A stretch of 64,000 nt of DNA from Pegea sp. RAD2-039 (taxonomy: Eukaryota; Chordata; Thaliacea; Salpida; Salpidae), in NCBI GenBank assembly GCA_034620365.1, contig JAQGEQ010000270.1, forward strand, positions 62,001 to 126,000, in the 5' to 3' direction. Numbering within the stretch: the first letter of the stretch is position 1; each line of letters opens with the position of its first letter. Positions 47,301 through 61,500 of this stretch are shown here, one piece after another. The notes beneath the pieces are model-generated. The model searched no databases and had not been told where the DNA came from. It was given only the letters and a program-made list of their open reading frames with translations. Both the position numbers and the translations under genes were made by a program.

Positions 47301-50300
47301 CATTTTTAATAATTATTTAATTATGTGATAGTAAAATGTTATGTATCGGTATTATTTTCAAAAACTTATTGGCTTAAAAAACCATTCAAACCAAATTTTG
47401 ACAACCAACGTTTAAATAATCAGATAACTTTAAGCAATTATACAACTTTGAACTCAATACTTTTTTGCTACTCATAGTTAGTTGCTTGCATTTAAAAATA
47501 AATACTTTTTATCATCTTTAAGTTTCTATCATTAAATATCGATTTAATTGTTTTTTAAAAGAAGAAACAAACAATTACATAGTGGTTTTATTATCTACAC
47601 TTGGTGAGAAATTTCTAAACATCAAATAGTTTCGCAATATAAACTTTTTCTAACATAATAGCTAGAGTTGTTGGCACAACACAAGGATTTAATTATGTTT
47701 CTTTCACATTACAGATTTGTATCAAATACAAGTAGCAGTCGTGAAGTTATTTGTTATTGGATTTTACAGCATATCAATGATATCATACAAATGAAAAGTC
47801 TAAATATTGTTTTAAGTAGCTTTGTGTTGTAGTTAATCCATCATTCGTTTTACTTAAACTTAAGCTCTTAGCATATACTGAAATACTTTTCAAACTTTCT
47901 TCGACGAAAAAGCCAAACAAATCACTATGTCTATTACACTTGTATTCAATCTTATCTATTTATATAATTAACTAAATTTTAAGCATTTTAAAACACTCGT
48001 TTGTAAGCGCAAATATAACTTACGTTTCCCAAACTCAAAACTGATACAAGGCACAGCAAGTTCATAAAAAAGCAGTTGAGTTTGTTAGTGTCTTGGCCAT
48101 GAAGAGCCCTCGGCCTACAAAACCAAACTGAGACAAATTGTTTTTAATGTTTGAAGCTAAGATTATAGTGTGTACGTTTCTTGTTAAAAATTTAATGCTT
48201 TTGCTTTAAACTTAAAAATGTTTACAGAGAATGAATTCAGATATAACTTCATGCTAAAAGTATTTAAAGTTTTTGTAAGTTTTAAACAGCTACTTTTAAG
48301 ATAAAGTAATTAGTTTGAGAAAGATAAAATCTTTTAGTATTTGCAGTAAAAGCAAATTTTACTAAATCTTGTCAAAATAATAAGACTTTGTTTTTACTAT
48401 AAAAAGGCAGTAAATAAATAACTTTAGTTTTTTCATAAGAACATTGCAACTAAACTTTTAGTTTCACTTTGACTAAAAAATGTAACCTGTTTACGAGCTA
48501 TGCTTGTTATGTTGCTTTAAAATTAATCTCTAGAAATTCAATAAAAATTTTTTAAATTGTGATCTTTTTTACGCATTTAACTTCCTAAACACAGATTGAT
48601 CAGAGTTTCAAGGAATTTATTTGTTCAATGAGCAACAAATTTATTGGAAACTCAAATATTTTTACTTTAATCAAGTTATAAGCTTACTTTCAATAAAAAA
48701 GAAATATTGAATTATATTGAATAATTGCTAATGTTTGAAATAATCAAGTTAAGTGGGAGATTTTCTGCTGTTTAACTCGGTATATTCAATCTTATAAAAA
48801 ACTATTTTCACAATTAAGAAAAATATATTTGGTAAAACATTAAATAATTAGAAATTGCTGGGTAGTGTTGTGTTGGTATACTTGGAACGTGAAAATAAAA
48901 ACTTATACAATTTCTTTTAATAACACTAAGACCTTACGAACATTTATTTTGGTATCTATGACTATGATATAATTCCTATATGAAAACCTTCATCTTGCTG
49001 GTCTCTGTATATTTGTGTGGAAGTAGTGACGTTGAAATTCCTTTCTATATAAAATGATAGCTTAGAGTGAAAAAAGATTAATTAATTTTCCAATTCTATT
49101 TCAATGATAGGTAATTAGATACTTATTTATAAATTCCTTTGAGACAATGAAAAGAAAATATTTTAATCAAGAAGTCTCCAATCAAATATCAAGCTTCGAT
49201 TGTAAAGAGCTAACCTGAGCTGAAGAATTTTAAACAACTACTGTCTGGATAAAATTGCTTAGAATTTTAGCAAAGTATTCAAAAAATATAAAAATATCAG
49301 TTTACAAAACAAATCAAAATTCTTGAAACAATTTTCTTCTATAAGAATTTTTACAAATGAAGTAATTATATCTACCTAATAGTTTCAACTTAATACAACA
49401 ATTTATAATAGAGAAAGGAGAAGGAAGCTTGTTAAGCTAACAGAATAAGTCTTACAAAATATTCTTTCATTAGAATGAATTTTAATAAGATCTATAAATT
49501 GAAACTGTTTCACCTTTTGCTGCAAACACATTCCAAAAACAACCCAATTAATTTGAAACTAAATTATCAAAGTTAATAATTTACTTAATCATAACTTCAA
49601 TCTAATTTTCAAATATGCATATTTTATTTTTGATCTATTTGATCATTGAGAAATTGAATGATGAATGCAACAAGGTGTTTTGTTTTTTGAATTACTTAAG
49701 ATTATAGAAATTTTCATTTTCTGCGGTAATTAGGATTAACAATTAAATCCTTTTCTCATCTTATTGTAAAGTAGAAATATAGAAATTAAAATTCTCTGAT
49801 TAATTACATTTTGTTATACTTTAGAAAATTCAATTAATTCCACTGTTATTGACTTGTTTTTTCTATTTACTGTTGACAATTAGCTATCCATTTAAAGTAC
49901 GAATAAACATTTACTCCAGTAATTACTTTTCTGAAACAATATAATGTAAACAATGTGCCAATGTGGAAACTTATCGTTTAATCTTTCAACACAATCTGAT
50001 AATTTTTTCACAATCTGTTGATAAGAAAAGAAAATTTTTTACTTCAACACTTTCTAATTTACTTATCGGCCAATAAAAAAACTTAAAAGTGGGAATTAAT
50101 CCGTATTTTAAGCAGCGCTATGTTCTTACATGAAATTTTTACTATAATAGTAGTTTTATCCGTTTGATCATTTGACATTAACGTATGACAATGTTTTATT
50201 AGAGAATTCTACAAATAGACAAATACTGAATTACTTTTTGAGTTTGTTTACTCCTTAAGTTGAAACAAAGATATTTATATCACTGTGACTTCCTAAAATC

Positions 50301-51068
50301 AGCTTAACACTGAATTTCATAGAAAGTAAAACATTTTGTCAAAATGAAAAAAATTGTGTGATCTTTAGTTGTTTTAAAAGCAATAAAAGTTAAACTCCTA
50401 AATTTGCATGAGGAGTCTGGCTTTTTAATGAGAAACTGTTTAAAATTGGAATAAAAGAATTGCAAATTACAAGGATAATATCACACGATACAATATACAA
50501 AGAAAAAGTTCAGCGGATTTATCTCTAAGATCTTTTTTCATTATAAACCTTCTGTTTTTGACAACCTGAATTGACACGCTTACAGGATTAATTATTAAAG
50601 TTGTTTTTCTTATTTTTATTTTGTTCCGATTTTCAAATGTAACGTTAATATTGAAAGAAAAAAGAAAGAAAATAGACAACACAAAGAAGAGAAAACATTT
50701 TAGATCAAATAGTAGCAATAAACGAAAAGGAAACATCAACAGCGACAGTTTCAGACAACGGCTACATCAAATCTTCCTCAATATCTAATATTTCGTAGTT
50801 TGCCTTTGTATTGATATCAGCTGTTTCGAGTCTTGGATTTATTTGATTGAAGTTAGACCAGGTAAGTGGTCACAGGCAGTGTATGTGGACGGATGATAAA
50901 GCTTGTTTATTTGTCTACTCTCTCACTGTTTTAATTGGTCAAGTAAACATTAAATGAAAGGCAAGAAAAACGTAAAACATTTAATTTACAAACATTCAGC
51001 AGCTGAATATGCTGCTTTTCTCATTTAATTTACATATTTATCAATCAAAAAAAATGTCATCAGAGAGT
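41301..51068. other. Long AT-rich gene desert
   Basis: About 9.8 kb without a recognisable exon, repeat family or RNA gene. No LINE reading frame or conserved protein fragment is visible. The longest frame, 50467-50739 minus (90 codons, hydrophobic start), is not recognised. The stretch is uniformly A+T-rich with many short A and T runs. It may hold distal regulatory DNA of DLC or decayed repeats. Confidence 0.55.
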
Positions 51069-54000
51069 TTAGGGTAAATTTTCGGATGTGAAAGAGCTTC
51101 GAATCCTCAGAAGATCGAGACAAACTCGATGTCCATAAGTTTTGTTGTACCATTCAGGGTTTCGTCCCTTCATGTCAACCCGACAAATTCTGGTGATAGA
51201 ACACTCGTCAAGGGAGTTTGTACTAGGCTCAATGAAGTATCGTGACGTCAGCATCACTCCTCTGACGTCACCAATCATAGAAATGTTTTGTCCGGCTGAA
51301 ATTTCCACCACAGCAGCGCCACCTTGTGGAGTGACGTCAGTCCTCCAGGATCTGTGCAAATGAAAATAGATGAAACCCGGTTTCCTGTATTAGCGGAATT
51401 CCAAAATTATCAGTTTAATCTTGTGCAAACATATCTTCAAGTAATATAGTGATTACAATCATTCTGTCATGTTATCTTTAAATAAGTCGCACTAATACAA
51501 CGAGCTCCAACAATAACATTCTGGTTTGGACAAAAAATCATTTTTAATTTGGGGGCTTAATGGAAACATTTACTGAAATTGTGTTTGTTCAAAATCGGTA
51601 AGTGATTAATGAGAAATTTACCTCAACACACAGAAGTCTCTGGTTGGATGAGGAGGCATTTCTGATGAGACGATTTGGAAAAGTTGAGTTTTTTTATCTG
51701 GTTGTTGGATAACTTTCCATTCGCATAAGTCCTTGTCCCAAGTTTGTCTTTCATGAAGAATCCGCTCAAGTACTCGCTTCACAGGAGCCTTGACCCCATC
51801 GATTTTGCATCTCCACAATCGTAATGGATTTCCATCATTGATCTAAATAAAATATCAAAAGTTACAAAACTATCTTCATCACTATGGTGATGAAGATCTT
51901 CACCTTTTTGCACATCACTTCACATCCATTGATTGTTGTGTTGTTATGCCAACCAGCATTGCGGCCTTGTAATGTACGATGCTCGTCTCTTGGTCCTTGT
52001 GAGACTATCCTATCTACGTACGAATGGAACTCGTGCAGGAAACCAGCTTGATTTGTCGTCTCACAACCAATGACTTCAGGAGTCGAAAACCCGATTTCTG
52101 TCCCAAGTACATCATCAACTTGCTGCATTACAGAGATCCGACATTGTGTCATCGTATCTTCAGGTAACTGCAATTGAGAAGTCAACAGTCAAGTAAGTGT
52201 AAGAGAAAATTTGCAAAGAAATTGAAACTAAAGTAGTAAATAATTTTGTTTGATATTTATCAGGAAATTCGAAATGTAAGTTGGTTTAGCATCAACACAT
52301 AAGAGTACTTGTCACAAGTGGTCATGTCAAAAATAGAAAAAATATGGCAATAAAAATACAACAAAACTTCTACTGACCATAAACAATAGATGAACATTGT
52401 CTATCATAAACAAGATACATTTGTTTGCAATCAAGTTTTCATCTTTTTCTCGTTGTTCGAGACGCCCACTAAGATGCTGGCTACCTGATTTACTTCCCGG
52501 AGCCTTTCTAGATCTAGAAAATAATTTATTATTTACTATTTACAAATTTACTATTTTTGATTTGAACAAATATACTACAAAATATTACAAAATGATACAA
52601 ATTAAATAACAAATTCAATTTTTTTCAAGACGAAAAGAAGGCATTGCTGCAAATGAATGAACTAATATTACTTTTTAATTGATATTTTACAGTACTTTGT
52701 GGCTTTTTAACCACGAGCTTTTCATAATATAGTTATCAATTATACAAAGAGCTCGTTCCTACTTCAGCCTAATTTCATCAACTCATCAAACTTTTTAAAG
52801 AAACAAATTTTATTTGCACTTACTTTGGCGAAACTGAAGTTTGCGAGCTTCTGGATTGAAAGCAGAATAATGAAGGAGCAAAGCAAGTGGCAAGATTAGA
52901 TGACGTCATCTGATTCTCGCTACTATTAGATGCTACACAATTTAAGAAGCAGAGAAGAGTCATAAGAGCTTCTCGATTTTCATCTGGTAGTAGCATCACA
53001 GCTGCTTGCAGTGTCTGTAGTCTTAAGTTTTCAGGAACATCTGTAAGATACCGAGAATGAAAAATGATTTTGATTGGTTATTTGTCTGATTGACTCACGC
53101 AAAAAGATCCCAACAAAAGTATCATTTAGTTTTGAGGTCATCAATGAGTCTGGTAGCTCGCGGAAATACTGCTTCACCATGTCAGCTACATCATAAGCGG
53201 AACAATCGTCATAAAGATTGAATCTTCCAGTGGATTCACAACAGCAGCGTAACTTAGTGATTCGGGATTTAACACCCGGCTTGCGAAAGATGCCTTTCAG
53301 TGTGAGAGAAGTTTGGCGAAGATAAATAAGAGCTTGCAAGATGCAAGGTGGAAGAGCTTTTCCGCTTTCGCGAACATTTTCGATGAGTGGGACGCCAAAA
53401 ACACGTTTGTCTTTATAATCTGGTATCTTAACTTTACGTATGAAGCGAGGCAATGACCTTTGAAAAAACAGTTTACAATTTATTTACTTGTAGACAGAAA
53501 TTTGCGTACAACCCACCAGCCAGCGTTTTTGTTGTTTGATGGGGCATAACTTTCCATCAAAGCAGTTAGTTTCAATAAAGATAATCTTCGTAGCATCATC
53601 AACTGGCCTGCTGAGAGCTCATGTATATAGACAAGTGACACGGGTCGGATGTTGGAGGCAGATTTTTCTGTTGTGCTGATCTGGCGCTTGAGATTACAGC
53701 TGAAATTTTGCCAACTGAATAATGATCTGAAATATGACAAATGATGTTTTTATAAAGGATCTATACAAACAATCCTAAAAGAAATCTAAAATCAACTATA
53801 AGGCTATTATGATTTTGAAATCATTGCTGAATTTGACTTATACTATAATTTCAATAATTCATATTCGATTTGAAGTTCTTCGAAGTATCTAATAAAAATA
53901 TTTTTGGATAATTTAACAATTATATCTGACGTGATTTCTCTTATGATGCACACTTTTTATGTAAAATAATTTTACATCAACAAAACACCTGCATATATAA

Positions 54001-57000
54001 CCACAAGCAAATGAATAGAAACTTGGAACAGTTATTAGAAAGTTTCGCTTTCGATAATAAATCGTTTCGAGTTTAAATAAAAACTTTTTTGTGAAAACGT
54101 TTATGGGAAGCAATCTTTTGAGAATCTATAAAAATCATCAACACCCATTTAAAGAAATGAAGGATTTTTTATAGTTTTGATAGTTTATGTTTTACAGCTA
54201 TCCCAAAAAAGCTCAGAAAATACTTTATTCACATCAAAATTAATTTAAACAATAATATTTTCTTGAAAGTTTGAAAAACAATAGTTGCAGTTGATGCAGA
54301 GTGATTAAGGAAAGTTGAAAATAGAAATTTTCAGGCAAAAAATTACAAATAACTAAAATAAGATCAAAACAATAACATGTTATTTTATTCTATTTATTCC
54401 AAAGCAACTAAATTTAGATTTTAAAAATTTAGCTGAAAGCTCAGAAAATAATAACGAACCTTCCTTTTGTTGTGTCATCTCCTTTGTTGGATTTTAAGTT
54501 GCCATCTTGTTTAGAATTCACCTAAAAAAGTAATAACTTTGAGGCACAATTGATACAGTTAACATTAAAGAAATGCTTCAATATAAAACTGAACTTTGCC
54601 AAGAAAACTAATCGAAGCTGGTAAATATACTTCTTAAACTAAATAATAATAGTAAATTTTACAGTTCTTAAACAAAGTTTCAAACCTAACAATGGACTTT
54701 TTAATATTTGATTAATGTTTAATAACACGCTTCACAATGTTTTCAAATGTACACTCAAAATATTAAACACATATAGTTAAAAACAGCTTTTCAAACAAAT
54801 AATATTGATTGTAAAATGTTTTGAAAACAGACATTTAAAAAGTATACCAATATAGCTTTTAAAATTACCTTATTAACATCAATGTAAGAAGGTAGAGTTT
54901 TCTTGTAATTTGTAGTAGGCAGTAAAAATGAGCTACTGATATTTTGATCGTTTGTTTTATTTGTGCTGACTTGTAAATCTTGCTCCCAGTTTTTCACCAT
55001 GTTTTGAAGATTGTTTGAAGCATTCACTATTTCATCATAATTCCACAGGAATTGTCCATCAATGTTAAGCTTGTGTTCTTGACTGGAAAATTCTTCACTT
55101 GTGAACGCTGTCTGTTCAGAGTTATCTGTTCGTTTGATCAGATGAGAAGCAGGTGATTGAAGTAAATCAAGAAGCTCTTGGGCTGTTGCTCCATCATCAT
55201 CTGGTAAGTTGTCATAGAAACTTGTTGGGCGATCGATGCTTCGATGTTTCATCGATTCAATGATGTCACAAGAAGATTGACTTCCTGTTAAAGGTGAAGA
55301 TGATGAGGAAGATATTGATCCGATAGACTGAGATGTCTGAGTGATTGGTTCTTCATCAGGATCTCTTATAGTGATTGGAAATGTGCCAGGAACGTGATCG
55401 CTGGGAGTAAGGAATACATTGTCTGCAACCAGTTTGACCTTGCTGGCAGATAGATGGGAAGTGGGAAATGATGAAAGCAATATAAAAGATTGCTCTGATT
55501 GGCCGCCACAAAACTGTGAAAAGAAGAATTAAAACAAATTGTAATTTAGAAGATCATCTGATACTTACATATCTAGAAGAGTTTCCAACTCCACTGCAGC
55601 TCGCTTCTTCTCCTCCTGATGACGAAGAGCTGATTAATGATTGAGATGAATTTTTACGGACTGGGTGGGAACGAGCTTCAATTGATAGACAGTTCATCTG
55701 ATTGACTCGATCTTGTCCACAAGTTAACACTGGATCACTAATCACAAGCTTCTTCAAGCCTTCTTTTTTACGAAAAGAACCACCCCGAAGCTTCTTCAGA
55801 TCGCTTCCAACTTTTTTCAGAAAACTTTGACTTTTGTTGAAAGGTATTTTACTCTTTTTATCCGATGACTTTTTTGATCTTATTTCATCATCAAAATTCT
55901 TTGCATTCTTTGTTGTACTATGAGATGATTTTTGAACCATAAAGACATCCTCTCCAGCTGACTGCAAAGGATTAGAAGATGATGAAGTTGAAAAAATACT
56001 GTAATAGTTACTCACATGACTAGCAACATCACTAATAGATGAAGAAATGTTTTCTTCGTCAATTGTTGACGTTGCAACACTGTTTAAACGTGACCAACGG
56101 CCAATATCATTCACGGGGTCAAATTTCCACACATCACTGATTGCATATTCTTCTTCATCTTCATCTGATTCGTTCACGTTCGATGATGAAGCAACCAAGT
56201 TTTTGAAAGTATGTTGCTGCAATGCAAAACAACTTTTGAATGAAGCCTCAAGTTTAGGCGTGACGGAAAAAAGCTTTAATTAATGCTCTGTTTCATTTTC
56301 TTGCAAGAAACGCAAGCTGCTTTGAAAACAAAGTTCAAAGAGAAACGAAGTTAAAGTGATGAAGTATGAAAATGAACGAACTAGATGGAGCTTATCAAGA
56401 TGTTCTTGCGAACCGTTATCTTAATTCGAAATATCCTGCAAGTATTTGTTGAATGTTGAACATCAAATATATTTTTAAACCGACTTTCATCAGTATTTTA
56501 GTTTATTATTAAGCAATATTCAACAATATCAAGTGTTTCAAATCGTTTTTAAAATTACCAAATAGTTTTGAAACATTACTTTTTCATTCTAACTATTTGG
56601 ATAGAAATTCAGCTTAAAAAAAATAAGAGTTGAATAAATTTCAGTATCATTTAGTTCACTTTATACCTACTTCAAAAATTTTTGCCACTTTCAACTAACA
56701 AGAGAATTTGACAATCTAAGTCAGTAAAAAGTTACTCAAAAAATATTTGGAAAACATATTATTTAAAAAGCCTTTAAATCTATTACACCATTTGCTTGAT
56801 GATAATTAAAATGAATACTTGATTTATATTAGCAAATACTATTTAGCTTATATGCATGTTATATTAGTAAGAGATTTTCTTGTGTCTTCAAAGCCCTTTT
56901 ACCAAAATGAATGTTTTACGACAACTGAGTACCATAAAACATACAACGCAATATTCCCATGTTCCAATATAATAGTAACCAAAAAAAGTTGAGTTAATGT

Positions 57001-58588
57001 AACTAGAAGAATGTTTTATTGAATAAACAGAAAAATCAGCGGCTTACAAAGAACTGATACAACTGACCGATCTCTTGTGTCTTTATGTGTTGAATGAAGA
57101 ATGAAAATTCAATCATGATATTCACTTCTCAACGATTTTGTTTTTCTTTTCACTTACGTCACTACTTTCAAATACTTTCAATTCTGATATTTGAATGAAT
57201 GTTTGAAACTAAAAACTAGGGACCTTTTAATCAACTTAGAGAAAATTTATGTCTGAGAACTTTTATGTAATGTTTAAACAACACTTTAAAGTGTGCTGAT
57301 AGTTTTACAGCTAATCACATAAGTCGACAACCATAAAGCTCGTCATTCAGACTTACTAGGTGCTGAATCATTACTTGCAAGCTATTATCTGATTCGAAAC
57401 AACATGTGGCTTAAAACTAAATGATTCAGATCTATTAAAAACGGATATCGATGTTAAAGCTCGTGCAGTATCGTGTTTACTTAATAAACTGCACAAACTT
57501 ACTGCGTCCTTCACTCTAATAATTTACTTGTAAACATGAAACTTATTTTTTACTTTCCTTACTAACTCTTTTACTTACTCAATATTGAATAGTAATAGAC
57601 CGATATTAGGCCTTCAGGCTTCGTCAAAGTTTCAGTTTTTAACAGATTTTTTAAAGCTGACAAGTTCAAAAATCTATGAAATATGAGTTGTCAGCGACTT
57701 TCAAACAACTTTTTCACGTGATTAAATAACAAAGAAAATTCACCGTAGAAATTATTTATATGAGACTAACGATTCGTCTACGATTGGTGAATTGGCAGCA
57801 ATCAAAATTCAAAAATTGATTCAAACCTTTTCAAATAACTTTTCTGTTTGCTCCAAGAAATTTGCTGCCATTTCGGCGACAGTTTTCGATCTAAACTGAT
57901 CTTCATTGTTGTCATGACAACACATGTTGGTGGTTGGCAAGCGAACGGGCAATGAAGAGTTAGGGAGAAGTCTGTTTGGGTTTGTTGTTGTGTCAGAGCT
58001 TCCGAACCCACTGCTGTTTCTTCTAGATAGCGTCATTGTGCGACTTTCATCTTCCGAAACATCTCGAAGCGTTGTCGAGTCGGAATAAGTGGTGATAGAA
58101 TCGATTTCATCGGAGCAAAGACTCGCTGTTGATGACGTCAAAGACGCGCTAGTGCGTCCAGGGCTATTTGAGTGTTTATGGCAGGGATTAGAAGCAAAGA
58201 AAACTGTCCCAGAGTTTGAGGACAGGCTGGTACCGCTGTTACTTCCAAGCAGTTGGAACACGTTTGTGTTGTAAAGCTGAAATTCCGGATTAAAGATGGC
58301 GTTGCGACGGTTGTTGTTGTTTGTACGCGATGTCAAGCGTCGTGTACGTCGAATAACTGTCTTCTCAGGGACTTCCCCTTGTATCTCTGGACATCTCAGT
58401 GAGATGAGTCGAGGCGGTTTGAGCATACTTCGAGACTTCACGATAAATCCAAGCGGTCTTCCCGTTCCTGGATCACTTTGAACGCTCCGGTGATTCATAT
58501 TCATTTCCGCTCTAGTTAAAATACCTTGATCGCTCAATATACGCCTTTGAGTGTCATCAGAACTGAATCTCAATCTCTCAGATTCCAT
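51069..58588 (-). CDS. DLC1: DLC-family Rho GTPase-activating protein with START domain
   Basis: Homologue of DLC1/STARD13/STARD8, which switch off RhoA and Cdc42 at focal adhesions. Eleven exons in transcription order join in frame to about 1,268 residues: 57827-58588, 55569-56216, 54869-55513, 54460-54521, 53517-53726, 53099-53457, 52824-53040, 52378-52513, 51904-52167, 51622-51842 and 51069-51351. The first three exons encode a long Ser-rich, presumably disordered region (with LEQTEKLFE near the end of exon 1). Exon 5 has the family's LRRLSLLKLTALMESYAPSN. The RhoGAP domain follows: VFGVPLIENV, arginine finger in LKGIFRKPGVKSR, YFRELPDSLM, LLPDENREALMTLL and NLATCFAPSLF. Exons 8-11 form the START domain (GWHNNTTINGCEVMCKK, WRCKIDGVKAPVKRVLERIL, MLTSRYFI). 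No SAM domain is found upstream; the start ATG (58588) is a choice, as the frame continues a few codons further. Confidence 0.93.
56217..57826 (-). other. Large intron of the DLC gene
   Basis: 1.6-kb intron between the first and second listed exons. AT-rich, no coding content recognised. The adjoining frames join in phase 0 (LFEK to QHTFKNL). Confidence 0.7.
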
Positions 58589-61500
58589 GTCAATCTCCCG
58601 CAAGGTTTACAAGAAGCTAATTATTTAGGCAAGAGTAAGTCGAAGCTAGAAACTTATAAACAACTCAATTATCTATTTAGTAACTTTGTTACAACATTGG
58701 TTTCTGTAAAACAACGAATATTGCTGAAAACGTCAATAAGCTCAATAGCTCGTCTTTATCACCACTAAAAGCTATCGATTTTAACACGCTGCAGCTGGCA
58801 ACTCATTAAACTGCTTATCAATTACACTATTGTAACTTTATAATGTCTCACAAATGTGGGATAGTCTATTTAACTGAGTTGGCTTCCTAACAATCTGAAC
58901 ATTTTTCTCACGGTGGAGCTAAAGATAAATATGGAAATAAAAAATGTCTACCAAAAACTTAAGTTAAGCACCTGAATAAAGGCACGGTCCGCTTTTTTCA
59001 ACCCTCAACCCTTAAACAATAGAGCTAGTTTTTAAAACGCTCATGCTAGCCTTCTTCTTCAAGCATCGCTCACTGTTTACAATAGGCTTTGATATTTCAA
59101 GTGGCTTTTGGAAAAGCCTGTTACCAAGTAGCTGGAGCTTACATATGAATATCTTATATTACTAACAAATATATCTGAAAAATAATTACTTACTGTAGTG
59201 TAGACTAAGCAGCTAGAAACTGTCTGTGAAAATGTAAAACAGCTATGCATGTCTTATCTGGTAACCTAGAGCAGCTTACTAGCTCTACCTTTTTTCTTCA
59301 ACTCTCTCATAGGTCACGTCCCATTCTCTTTTACTAGTTTCTTTTTTCTCCTTGAGTATATTTCTCTAAGACTTGCTTGAGGTACTTATGCCGACGATAA
59401 CTTGAAAATAAAGATTAAGTTTTTGTTTCTAGATTCTTATCACTCTCTTGATATGTTTGCATTAATTTCATTCTGCTTTGTGTAGTAATACACTTAAACA
59501 CCAGTAATAAATGCTACAAGCTGAAAGACCTCATAACCGTACAGCTATTGTTAATGTTTACAGAACTTGAGTAGTTTTTTAAGGTAGTTCGATTAAGCTT
59601 TCTACCTCAAAACCATACGTTCAATCAAGCAAATGATGACAAGACAAAGAAAATTTTTAAACATAATTACTGATTTAACATCAAACCTTCCCCCCCCCAA
59701 ACTTGTCTTGCACGTAGTTGCAGAGAGGCTAATTGTTCTGAGATACAGTGGTTTAAATCGACAAAGCTAAATCAATATCATGTTTTGCAAATAAGAATTA
59801 ATTTTTATTCTCGTTGTTTTGTAATTATTGTAAATTGATTCTTAGTTGAGATAGTTATTATTTATTACTTATAATTTATCAAATAAATCTTTCACAATCC
59901 TCAGCGATACTTCAGGGCCTTTTATCTTCTAAATTAAAGATTGTGCTCTTTTAAACAAGTCCTTAAGCTCTGTCATCAGAATGAAATATGAGCTTCATGA
60001 TAATAAGGTACACGTGGTTCATGCATATGGTCCAATTTCATCACAAATGCAGCTGTCCTACGGGGACTCCAACCGTGTTTTTACGGACTTATTTTATTGA
60101 ATTTATACGACAACAAACAAGATCTTTTCTGGTGATAACATCCTGACATTTGACTACAAACACCTGCTAGCTTTGTGTTTTGCCGCTGCAAGCTTTTTCA
60201 ATTTTCTTGACTACATTGGCGGTACTAATACTATTTCATAGCATATCTTTTTTGTAAATAAAAAGAGAAAAACATATTGACAGTACAGTTTGTTGAAACT
60301 GTTAAACTTTCTTTCTTGTAAATAAGTAAATAACCAAAAATTATTTAAAGTAAGAAATTTTTTGCAAAATGTGTAATCTATGAGATACTTGCTTGTTTTG
60401 TTTTTACGTTTTTTCATGAAAATGACAAATGTTTTGATCCAAAAAAGCAAACCAACTGAACTTTTAGGTTCACTTATCTTGAGATCACTAAACAAATAAA
60501 TCAATTCTTTCTAGTAAATAAAACTTGCTACTTTTAGCTTGAAGATTTTGTCAACATTTGAATACAATTTCTAAGGGTTCATTTAGCTGATTTAGAGCTA
60601 CAGTAAAAAGACAAATCAAACAACAACTAAAGTCAACTTACATTCATCATTGAAATAGGAAGTGGATCTTTATTTTGTATAAAATTAACTGATCGGATCA
60701 AAACTTGACTTGTTGCAAACTAAAACTGCCACCTAGGTGGTTAACATGAACTTTTAACCTCTCCAGCTTTTTGAGATTACAACATATCACAAAAGCGACC
60801 CCACAAGATGCAAGCTACAATTTGGAAGTTGCTTGCAATTATGAAAAGAAAAAAAAAAGAAAAATAAGCCTGTCACTGTTGCTATCAAAATTAACCGACA
60901 TTTAAGAGCAAAGTTTTCCAAATAACACCATATTTTGCTGGTAGCAATAAACGAAAATATTTTCATTAATTTTGTGATTGCTGAAAAACATCTTAGTTTT
61001 CGAAAACAATTTTAGCAAGTAAAATATGCGATTGGCAATATACAGTTGGTAATACAGGAGAATTGGTTTGAAGTTTAATTCTAAACTAAAAGAATTAAGA
61101 AACATTTAAGTTGATGAATTTATTTTAATATTTTTAAAAAACTAGTTAAACATGTAAATGAAAAAGTTCTTCATTTAAATGAAACCTTGTGATGTGAATC
61201 TGACAAACCGATTCCAACCTGATTCCACTTTTAGTGCACGGAGAATATTTGACATTTAATCAAAAAGAGCTCGAATTTAATTGAATCTTTAGGGACGGTT
61301 TTAAGGTTAGAGGAAGTACAAATTAGAGCTCAATTTAACGAGCCAATCTTAAACTTTAGCTACTATAAAATGATTTATTTATTTTACCTTTAGTCACAGA
61401 TATTTATCATCACTTTAAATTATTTTTCTAGTCAACCAAATACAATTAACCAGCATTAGGCCATCGGTGCAAAAAGCATTTGAAGAGAACTGAACTCTAC

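Noticed and set aside
50467..50739. 90-codon minus-strand frame with hydrophobic start
   Set aside because: No recognisable domain, no exon partners and AT-rich composition; likely chance.
60211..60504. 97-codon minus-strand frame
   Set aside because: Composition dominated by Phe, Lys and Leu from AT-rich DNA; no domain recognised.
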